A DNA stretch of 64,000 nucleotides, from NCBI RefSeq assembly GCF_004349355.1, contig NZ_SMFK01000009.1:62001-126000 (forward strand), in the 5' to 3' direction. The DNA comes from Flavobacterium cellulosilyticum (GTDB lineage: Bacteria; Bacteroidota; Bacteroidia; Flavobacteriales; Flavobacteriaceae). Position 1 is the stretch's first letter; the number at the start of each line of letters is the position of its first letter. Made by a program: the position numbers and the translations under genes. Positions 29,733 through 37,329 of the stretch are shown one piece after another. The notes under the pieces are model-generated. The model was not told the origin of the DNA. It searched no databases and saw nothing but the letters and a program-made list of their open reading frames with translations.

Positions 29733-31676
29733 TTAATACCCAGGATTTTGCATTGCTTGTTTTTCAGTAGCTGACAATGGTTTTCCGCTTGAATAAACAG
29801 CATCTAAGAAAGCTTGAGGTATTGGACGTAACATATGAATATCTTTAACATTTGCTGCAGCTTCTGGATTATAAGCTTTTGCTCTAGCTACCAATGTTTT
29901 AGTTCTACTCAAATCTTCCCAACGATGAAATTCGCCGCAAAGTTCTCTAGTACGCTCATTCAATATTAAACACAACATACGATCATAATCGCTAGTGTAA
30001 CCAAGTTTTGTAATTACGGCTTGATCCTCTGCTGGTAAAGCACTAATACTAGCAATTGTTAAACTCGTTGCCAGAGTTGTAGGTATAATATTATTAGATT
30101 CATAATAGGAGTTTTCACTCATAAATGAACTCGCTCTACCTCCTTGAACAGCAACAGACCAAGCAGCTGAACCATCAGTGTATGCCGCTCTATCTTCTCC
30201 TACTTTATAAGTAGCACGATTACGTACGGCATTGACGTAAGGTAATGCATCTGAAAATGCACCAGTACCTAATTTTGCCAAACGCACTTTTGCTTCTGCA
30301 GCAAATAAACTAGTTTCTGCTGAACGTGCTAAAATGATATCACGACTTCCTTTTATAGCATTAAAATCAAGTCTAGAACCGTCCATATATTTACTAAGAG
30401 ATGGAAATCTTACATCAGCCATTAAGCCAACTTTATCCGCAGCATAAGCAACAAAAACAGAAGGTATCGTTTTTCCTGTTTTTGAATAAGTAATTACATC
30501 TGTATTTTTAGTTTTTGCAAAACGAGTATCAGTTGCAGCATTGATAATGTACATAAATCCTAAATCCCCATTTACATAATAAGTTCCAGATTTGTTATTT
30601 ACTAATGCTTTTGTTTGAAAACTTTTCCAGAAACGAGAATCATTTACTTTATCAAATACATCAAATGTAAAATAAGTAGGTGCCAAACGACTAAATGGCC
30701 TTCCTCCTGCTGTATTACGAATCATTTGAGGTAATTGATCATAAGTAGAAATAAAATACAGGTGTTGTTGATTCCCTCCAGTAGTCAATTGATTGGAGTT
30801 GAAATCTGCAGCAAGAATTAATTCAGACAGTTTTTCATTTGCACCATTCGCCGCTTTAAAGTCCCATAAATTGACATAGTTTGGCGCTAATGGATGGCGT
30901 GAAATTACCTCATCAGAAAAACTTACTACTTTTTGCAAATCGGCAAGTTTTGTTGCTGAGTTCCAAGAATCATTCAATTCGCTAGCACGTGATAAATATG
31001 CTTTTGCTAAATAATGAGCAGCAGCATCTTTTGTAATTTTATTTGGTGCACCTACATTAGCTAACAAGTTATACGCTTGTGTAAAATCAGCGATTATTTG
31101 CGTATAAATTTGTTCTGAAGTAGCTCTAGTAAATTCTAATTCTACTGTGGTACTTACATTTAATTTTAGTGGAACACCACCATATTGTCTTACCAATTTC
31201 AAATAGTTATAGGCTCTCATGAAGTAACCTTCTCCTAACGCAACTTTTTTGATGGCATCATTTGTTGAAACAATTGCAGTTGCAGACTCAATCAATTGAT
31301 TGGCGTTACCGATTCCTACATACAAATTGTCCCAATTGGTATTAGCAGCAACAGTATTAGCGTTAGATACATTTACAAAAGAACCAAAGCCACTTGCATA
31401 GGAGTTCCATAAGTTATTTGATGGATCACCACCAATATGAAATTCATCTGTTCCAGATTCATTTGCTGTTAGTGGCACCTCACGGTTCATATCTAAAGCA
31501 AATACCTGATAATAAGTACCAACAGACAATGCTTGAATTCCATCCTCTGTCTTCAAATATTCTTTATTAAAAGCGGTGGTTAATTCTTCATCTAAGAAGT
31601 CTTGACTACAAGAAGTACTTAGACCTATTGCAGCTACTAGCATCAAACTGATGTATAGTGTTTTATAATTTTTCAT
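29733..31676 (-). CDS. SusD/RagB-family lipoprotein (pair 3)
   Basis: 647 residues, larger than the pair 1 and 2 homologues. Lipobox LSTSC (Cys23) followed by SQDFLDEELTTAF. SusD core with GEGFMRAYNYLKLVRQYGGVPL and LARSAETSLFAAEAKVRLAKLG. The C-terminal signature CLILNERTRELCGEFHRWEDLSRTKTL replaces the usual EREFAFEG with ELCGE, and HMLRPIPQAFLDAV is the conserved ending. It is downstream of SusC by 27 bp and followed by a strong terminator, so this is a two-gene operon. Confidence 0.95.
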   Translation of the reverse strand: MKNYKTLYISLMLVAAIGLSTSCSQDFLDEELTTAFNKEYLKTEDGIQALSVGTYYQVFALDMNREVPLTANESGTDEFHIGGDPSNNLWNSYASGFGSFVNVSNANTVAANTNWDNLYVGIGNANQLIESATAIVSTNDAIKKVALGEGYFMRAYNYLKLVRQYGGVPLKLNVSTTVELEFTRATSEQIYTQIIADFTQAYNLLANVGAPNKITKDAAAHYLAKAYLSRASELNDSWNSATKLADLQKVVSFSDEVISRHPLAPNYVNLWDFKAANGANEKLSELILAADFNSNQLTTGGNQQHLYFISTYDQLPQMIRNTAGGRPFSRLAPTYFTFDVFDKVNDSRFWKSFQTKALVNNKSGTYYVNGDLGFMYIINAATDTRFAKTKNTDVITYSKTGKTIPSVFVAYAADKVGLMADVRFPSLSKYMDGSRLDFNAIKGSRDIILARSAETSLFAAEAKVRLAKLGTGAFSDALPYVNAVRNRATYKVGEDRAAYTDGSAAWSVAVQGGRASSFMSENSYYESNNIIPTTLATSLTIASISALPAEDQAVITKLGYTSDYDRMLCLILNERTRELCGEFHRWEDLSRTKTLVARAKAYNPEAAANVKDIHMLRPIPQAFLDAVYSSGKPLSATEKQAMQNPGY

Positions 31677-31703
31677 ATTTTATTTGTATTAAAAAATTTT
31701 ATT

Positions 31704-34700
31704 TTAAAATTCTACATTTAGGCCTAAAGTAAATCCTCTATTTGAAGATGTAGTTTGAGTATCTAAATCTGTCCATTTTAGTTTAGAGAAAATCATACCT
31801 GGATTGCTTGCTTGAACAAATAATCTCATTCTAGAAATACCTATCAGATCAGCCATTTTGTCTTTTATCGTATATCCTAATGAAATGTTACGTATTTTTA
31901 AGAAAGATCCATTTTTATAACCTAAAATAGTATTGTAAAGATCTCCCGTTCCTGCTGAAAAGATTGGTTTTTGATATGCAGCATTCGTGTTGTTATCAGT
32001 ATAATAGTCAATTTGTCTTTGGCTAGTTTTTCCACTTAAGTTTTCACCACCAGCATTGTATATATACCCCATACGACCAAATACAAAGAAAGAAAATTCA
32101 AAATTCTTGTAATTAAAAGTATTGGTTAATCCAGTAATGAATTTTGGTTCAGTACTACCAATTATCACACGGTCATTGTTAGCATCAATTTTATAATCTC
32201 CATTTTGATCCACAGGTCTTGCGTTTCCAAATGTGAAAACGGTACTTCCCGCAGCAGCATTAAATTTTGCCATTTCTGCAGCATCCTCAGGTTTCCATAT
32301 TCCGTTTGATTCAAAACCATAGATTACTCCTTGTGGCTGCCCAATAAAACGATTATTATTTATATCATTAAATTTTCCATTTTGTAATGAAACGATTTTG
32401 CTTTTTTGCCATGAACAACTTAAGCTAGAGCTCCATTCAAAATCATTTGTTCTAAAGTTTACAGTATTCAAAGTAAGTTCTACTCCATTCCCTTTTGTTG
32501 AACCAACATTTTGGTAAGTAGTATAAAAACCCGTAATAGTTGGAATACCTCTATCGAATAAAAGGTCTTCAGTTCCACTAGTATAATATTCTAAACTACC
32601 TGATATTCTATTATTAATTAATGAAAAATCAACTCCGTAGTTGTATTGTGTTGTTCTTTCCCAACCCAGATTAATATTTCCTAATTTTGAATTATTTACA
32701 AGTCCTGAAGAAGTAGCATAAAGAATTGGGTCTAATGGAGGTTGAGTTGCATAAGCATCAACCGCAGCATTACCAGTAATTCCATATCCTGCTCTCAATT
32801 TCAATTGATTTATCCAAGAGACATCCTGTAAAAAACTTTCTTTATCCAAACGCCAAGCTAACGAAGCACTTGGGAAAAAGGACCATTTGTTTCCAGGAGC
32901 TAATTGAGACGCACCATCATAACGACCTGATGCTGTAAATAAATATTTATCATCATAGCCATAGTTTATTCTACCCATATAAGACAATAAACTAGTTTTA
33001 GTAAGGTTTGATGAATAACCAGCAAGAGTTACATTTGCAGGAGTCAAAGCGTTCCACTTATTAGCTACATTCAGAACGTTTTGGGCCGACATAGCATTTT
33101 CTTCCATTGAATATTCTGTTTGACTCTGTAATAATGTCATTCCAAAATCGTGGTTTCCTATTGTTTTATTGTAGAAAAGCAAATGATCTAAAGTATAGGA
33201 TATGGTTTGTTGCTTTTGTAATGAAGCAAAACTTGTTCCTGAACGAGCAGATGACAGTCCATTTAAAAACACCCCATTGCGATAAGAAGTAATATCTGGA
33301 CCAAAATTTACACGGTATTTTAAGCCGCTAAGTTTTTCAGAAAAACCTCCAAAATCTATCTGAGAATAAAAACTTCCGAACGCACGTAAAGTCATACGTT
33401 GATCCTGAGAATATTTGTCTTCATCATAAACGTTTCTGATAGTTGAATCCCCTCCTGGGTTTTGAATTCTTACACCATTAGCATCAAAAGGCATTGCGTA
33501 AGGTAGATTTTGTCTTGCAGTGGTATAAATTCCACCAGAAGTTGCAACAGCAGATCTACCTACAGTAGATTGACCGAATTCTTGAATACCATAACTAGTA
33601 TTAAGATTAGCTCCCATAGAAAACCATTCTTTAGGCTTAATATCTATATTTGCAACACCATTATAACGATTGTAACTTTGACCTTTTAATGTCCCCGTAT
33701 TTTCCATATATCCAAAAGAACCATACGCTTTAACTTTATCCGAACCACCACTCACACTTAAAGTATGTTGCTGTGTAATTCCGGTTTGAGTAACAAACTT
33801 AGTCCAGTCAGTAGTCGCTACTTTAGAGCCATCCCAAGTTCCAGTAGCCCATCCTTTTTCGATGTTAGCCCATGCAGTTGGATCAGCAGTATCTAAGAAA
33901 ATAGTTCTATCATTGGCAATTGTTGGTGCATCTCCTTTTGCAAATGCAGTTGGATTAGAATAATATCTGGCCCAACGACGTAATTCAATATAATCGCCAG
34001 CATTCATGTTAGGAGCACGCTCATGAATTGTTTCTGTACTAACAGCTGTATCGTAATTTAAAGTAAACTTACCGTTTTTACCTTTTTTAGTAGTAACGAT
34101 AATAACCCCATTCGCTCCACGAGAACCGTAAATAGCAGTAGCAGAAGCGTCTTTCAAAATATCTATTGCTTCAATATCATTTGGGTTAATAAAATCAATT
34201 CCACCTGAATTTAATGGAATTCCATCTACAACATAAAGTGGCGAATTTGTAGCTGAGATAGAACGAGATCCACGAATTCTAATACTTCCAACTGTCCCAG
34301 GACGCTCGTTGCTAGAAATATCTACACCCGCAGCTTTTCCTTGCATGGCTTGAACTGCATTTACTACAGGTCTAGACGCAATATCTTCAGAACTTACACT
34401 TACAATTGAACCTGTAAGATCTTTTTTCTTCTTTGTACCATATCCTACCACAACAACTTCTTCAAGTTTAGATCCTTCTTCTTCCAAAGAAATATTATAA
34501 GAATTGGCCGTTCCCACTTTAATTTCTTTTGTTTTAAATCCCAAAAACGAAAAAGATAGTGTTTCTCCCGGAGCTACAGTTATACTGTATTTCCCATCCA
34601 TATCAGTACTTACACCCTTTTGAGTACCTTTTATGAGAACGTTTACCCCTGGCAGCGGCAAATTAGACAGTTCAGTAACAGTTCCTGTTACTTTTTTTTC

Positions 34701-34772
34701 TTGCGCATAACTAGAAGTGTAGGTTAGCACTCCCATTACAAAAATCAAGAAAAGAGTGATTTTGTTTTTCAT
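31704..34772 (-). CDS. SusC/RagA-family TonB-dependent transporter (pair 3)
   Basis: 1022 residues. Signal peptide (ending SSYAQ, about 24). The carboxypeptidase-D-like extension (VTGTVTELSNLPLPGVNVLIKGT...GKYSI) is followed by LEEVVVVGYGTKKKKDLTGS, the classical junction motif. The plug has AMQGKAAGVDI, SIRIRGSRSISATNSPLYVVDG and DILKDASATAIYGSRGANGVIIVTTKKG. The barrel ends in GLNVEF with the expected terminal Phe. This pair is the most canonical of the three. Upstream DNA holds both a distal regulon element and a proximal promoter with a LacI-like palindrome. Confidence 0.96.
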   Translation of the reverse strand: MKNKITLFLIFVMGVLTYTSSYAQEKKVTGTVTELSNLPLPGVNVLIKGTQKGVSTDMDGKYSITVAPGETLSFSFLGFKTKEIKVGTANSYNISLEEEGSKLEEVVVVGYGTKKKKDLTGSIVSVSSEDIASRPVVNAVQAMQGKAAGVDISSNERPGTVGSIRIRGSRSISATNSPLYVVDGIPLNSGGIDFINPNDIEAIDILKDASATAIYGSRGANGVIIVTTKKGKNGKFTLNYDTAVSTETIHERAPNMNAGDYIELRRWARYYSNPTAFAKGDAPTIANDRTIFLDTADPTAWANIEKGWATGTWDGSKVATTDWTKFVTQTGITQQHTLSVSGGSDKVKAYGSFGYMENTGTLKGQSYNRYNGVANIDIKPKEWFSMGANLNTSYGIQEFGQSTVGRSAVATSGGIYTTARQNLPYAMPFDANGVRIQNPGGDSTIRNVYDEDKYSQDQRMTLRAFGSFYSQIDFGGFSEKLSGLKYRVNFGPDITSYRNGVFLNGLSSARSGTSFASLQKQQTISYTLDHLLFYNKTIGNHDFGMTLLQSQTEYSMEENAMSAQNVLNVANKWNALTPANVTLAGYSSNLTKTSLLSYMGRINYGYDDKYLFTASGRYDGASQLAPGNKWSFFPSASLAWRLDKESFLQDVSWINQLKLRAGYGITGNAAVDAYATQPPLDPILYATSSGLVNNSKLGNINLGWERTTQYNYGVDFSLINNRISGSLEYYTSGTEDLLFDRGIPTITGFYTTYQNVGSTKGNGVELTLNTVNFRTNDFEWSSSLSCSWQKSKIVSLQNGKFNDINNNRFIGQPQGVIYGFESNGIWKPEDAAEMAKFNAAAGSTVFTFGNARPVDQNGDYKIDANNDRVIIGSTEPKFITGLTNTFNYKNFEFSFFVFGRMGYIYNAGGENLSGKTSQRQIDYYTDNNTNAAYQKPIFSAGTGDLYNTILGYKNGSFLKIRNISLGYTIKDKMADLIGISRMRLFVQASNPGMIFSKLKWTDLDTQTTSSNRGFTLGLNVEF

Positions 34773-34857
34773 GTAGTTTTTTTTGTTTAGTTAATATTAA
34801 AAAATTGTCAATCTAGTACACAATAAAGCAATAAAAAAAATCATTATTTTCTAATAT

Positions 34858-34901
34858 GTAATCGATTACGCAAAACTATGTATTATCTTTTAATTATCCA
34901 A
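34858..34901 (-). promoter_or_regulatory. Proximal SusC promoter overlapped by a palindromic operator
   Basis: Minus strand: TTGG (34901-34898), 19 bp, TAGTTTTG (34878-34871), a match to the Bacteroidetes -33/-7 consensus. Immediately downstream, near the expected start of transcription, is the perfect 12-bp palindrome GTAATCGATTAC (34858-34869), with the central CG typical of LacI-family operators. The SusC ATG is at 34772. Confidence 0.72.
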
Positions 34902-35242
34902 CATTAAATTTGGAAAAAAATTATTAAATAAAAAAAAATTTTGATGTTAAATTACATATGCAATAAAATAACCCTTATTTAGTAGTTAATTGTTTACATA
35001 CGAAAAAACTAATTAATGGTATATTTCAATTTAACCTTTTAACTAATACAATAAGTAGTTACTTCTTTTTTTGTGCTTTTTGTCACAACACTCACTCCTA
35101 GTATATAATACCTGATTCATCAGTTATTATTTTAGACATCTATTTTCTCGGAGCATATCCTGATGTATATAAAGAAACACACAGTATCAAACACATTAAT
35201 AGTTTAGTTTTCCCATATAAATAATTTAATTGATTAATGAAT

Positions 35243-35287
35243 CAAATTTAGTATTTTAATAATTCCATCTATCCTGTTCTATCCTGA
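35243..35287 (-). promoter_or_regulatory. Regulon element F: distal direct repeat plus -7 box
   Basis: Minus strand: TCAGGATA-type half-site (35287-35280) and ACAGGATA (35277-35270) lie 10 bp apart. Then 19 bp, then TAAATTTG (35250-35243). The nearest downstream gene on this strand is SusC pair 3 at 34772, so the leader would be about 460 nt, much longer than for the other elements. The spacing is one base shorter than in the other six. Confidence 0.78.
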
Positions 35288-35982
35288 TATCTTCAATAGA
35301 TTTTATCCTAAAAACTAGCATTAAACTAATTTTTGCAAACGTCTAAATATCAATTAATTAGTTTTAATAATTTCATTCAAAATAATTACTTTACTATTGT
35401 GCAAAAGCAATTTGAACTTTAATAATTTTAATGATTGATTTTTGTAAAATGTTGGGTATATATTAACTTATTTTAAACAAAAAGAAACTTAATTATTATT
35501 GAAGAAAATTAGTTGTACTACTTTTAGTTCTACCACTCAATCTAGGAAAACATTAAGTAATAAAGGAAACCAAGAATTGGTTTATTGCTACCGATTTCTT
35601 TGTTTTGAGCTTGAACTGATCAAAGTCGAAGTACGTTTTATTTGTTTATTTCTAAAAATTGATGATTTTATTTTAGAGATTATATAACTTTTTTTCTAAA
35701 AAAAAATAAAAAAGAAGTAATTATAGTTTAGCTAATTTTAAATGGTTCCAACTTTTTTACTAAATAAACAATCCGTTAAAATTATTTCTTAACTTTCAAA
35801 TCTCCAATTAATTTTTTAAAATTATGATTTGAATCCAACTAATTTTTGGTCCCTAAAGTATTGTAAAGACTTCATTTCTTTAGCTAAATCAGTAGAGTAA
35901 CTAGAAACGACTAATTCTAATATTGATTTTATTTTCCCACAAATTTTCTAAGCAAAAAAAAATTATACTGAATAAATTGAAA
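35288..35982. other. Gene-free AT-rich spacer between divergent elements F and G
   Basis: About 700 bp separating the two divergent regulon promoters. The only open frame (62 codons near 35499) lacks a plausible start and has no recognisable content. I see no hairpin terminator or repeat. Confidence 0.5.
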
Positions 35983-36028
35983 ACAGGATGCAACAGGATA
36001 GCAATTCTAATGAGATACTTTATTTTTA
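35983..36028 (+). promoter_or_regulatory. Regulon element G: direct repeat plus -7 box of the enzyme operon
   Basis: ACAGGAT at 35983-35989 and ACAGGATA at 35993-36000, then 20 bp, then TATTTTTA at 36021-36028 (one mismatch to TAnnTTTG). The first gene of the operon starts at 36055. Confidence 0.82.
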
Positions 36029-36054
36029 CTTAAAATCTTTTAATTAATTAGTAA

Positions 36055-37320
36055 ATGAAAAGTATTAAAACGGTGTTGGCAATTGTTATTTTATTTTGTT
36101 ATTCCTGTAAAGAAAAAAAAATAGTCACGAGTTTTAATAATAATAATAATACTCAAACCAAAACACCAGTTTTAGAAACATCCAAAGAAAGTTCTTTGGC
36201 TAAGGTTTGGATAGATGCTACAACAGGACACAAAGTCGAAAAATTAATAGACAGGGAAGGGGCTAACAGTAGTTTTTACTTTAATAATAATCCTTTTTTG
36301 CCAACCAAAGACAAAAAGAGCTGGTTGATGATTTTTTATGGAAGTACTGCTCAAGGGCAACAACTATTTTCGATTGATTTAAAAACCAAAAAGATTGATC
36401 AGATTACAAATAGAGGTGGAAATAAAAGTGGTGAAATTGTTGGGGTAAAAACCCGCAAGGTGTACTATAGAATTAAAGACAGTATTTTTTCTACACATAT
36501 TGATACCCATGAGACAAATTTTATTTTTAAATTTCCTGATGATGAAGTAGGTTCAGTAGCAACATTAAATGCAGATGAAACTTTACTTGGGGGTGTTTTA
36601 TCCTCAAAAGAAGAGCAGGAAATTTTTAAAAACAATCCATCAAAATCGAGCTATTTTGATAAAATTTACGATGCCAAACTGAATCGTGTTTTAATTACAG
36701 TAGACGTGGTAAATGGAAAATTAACAAGGTTATTTGATGAAAATGCTTGGTTGAATCATGAACTCTTTTCCCCTACGGATTCAAAATTATTTATGTATTG
36801 TCATGAAGGACCTTGGCATAAAGTAGATCGAATTTGGAATATTGATATTGATACAAAAGAAAGAACCCTTATCCACAAACGAACTGTTGAAAGAGAAATT
36901 GCAGGACATGAATTTTTTAGCCCTGACGGAAAAACAATTTGGTTTGATTTGCAAATACCAAGAGGAGAAACGTTTTATTTAGCCGGTAAAAATTTAGATA
37001 CTAACAAAGAAAAAAGGTATGCTCTAAAACGTGACGAATGGTCGATTCATTATAACATAGCACCAGATATGAAATCTTTTGCAGGTGATGGTGGCGATTC
37101 TGGTCAGGTGGCTCATGCCAAAGATGGGATGTGGTTGTATCATTTTGTTCCAAAAGGGGATAGTCTGATTGCTGAAAAGTTAGTGAATATGAAAAATCAT
37201 AATTACAAATTAGAACCCAATGTGCATTTTTCACCCGACGGAAAATTGATCATTTTCAGGGCCAATTTTGAAGGAATTACTCAAGTCTATGCAGTAGAAA
37301 TTAAAAAATCAAACCAATAA
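36055..37320 (+). CDS. PL22-family oligogalacturonate lyase, lipoprotein form
   Basis: 421 residues. The N terminus carries a lipobox ending at Cys18 (YSC), followed by an Asn-rich linker, so the enzyme should be membrane-anchored. The rest is the PL22 seven-bladed propeller: WIDATTGHKVEKL, GNKSGEIVGV, the strongly conserved MYCHEGPWHKVDRIW around residue 255, AGHEFFSPDGKTIWFDLQ, and FSPDGKLIIFRANFEG. PL22 enzymes split unsaturated and saturated oligogalacturonates, with His residues of these motifs binding the metal. First gene of the enzyme operon, 9 bp before GH106. It would clear homogalacturonan-derived or mixed oligomers. Confidence 0.9.
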   Translation: MKSIKTVLAIVILFCYSCKEKKIVTSFNNNNNTQTKTPVLETSKESSLAKVWIDATTGHKVEKLIDREGANSSFYFNNNPFLPTKDKKSWLMIFYGSTAQGQQLFSIDLKTKKIDQITNRGGNKSGEIVGVKTRKVYYRIKDSIFSTHIDTHETNFIFKFPDDEVGSVATLNADETLLGGVLSSKEEQEIFKNNPSKSSYFDKIYDAKLNRVLITVDVVNGKLTRLFDENAWLNHELFSPTDSKLFMYCHEGPWHKVDRIWNIDIDTKERTLIHKRTVEREIAGHEFFSPDGKTIWFDLQIPRGETFYLAGKNLDTNKEKRYALKRDEWSIHYNIAPDMKSFAGDGGDSGQVAHAKDGMWLYHFVPKGDSLIAEKLVNMKNHNYKLEPNVHFSPDGKLIIFRANFEGITQVYAVEIKKSNQ

Positions 37321-37329
37321 TTTATTTCG

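Noticed and set aside
35499..35687. A 62-codon open frame in the gap before the PL22 gene
   Set aside because: It has no ATG, no recognisable content and unusual codon use; treated as chance.
1242..36000. The AGGAT direct repeats are just dispersed repetitive DNA
   Set aside because: All seven point toward a gene of the same pathway and keep a fixed distance to a -7 box, which dispersed repeats would not do.
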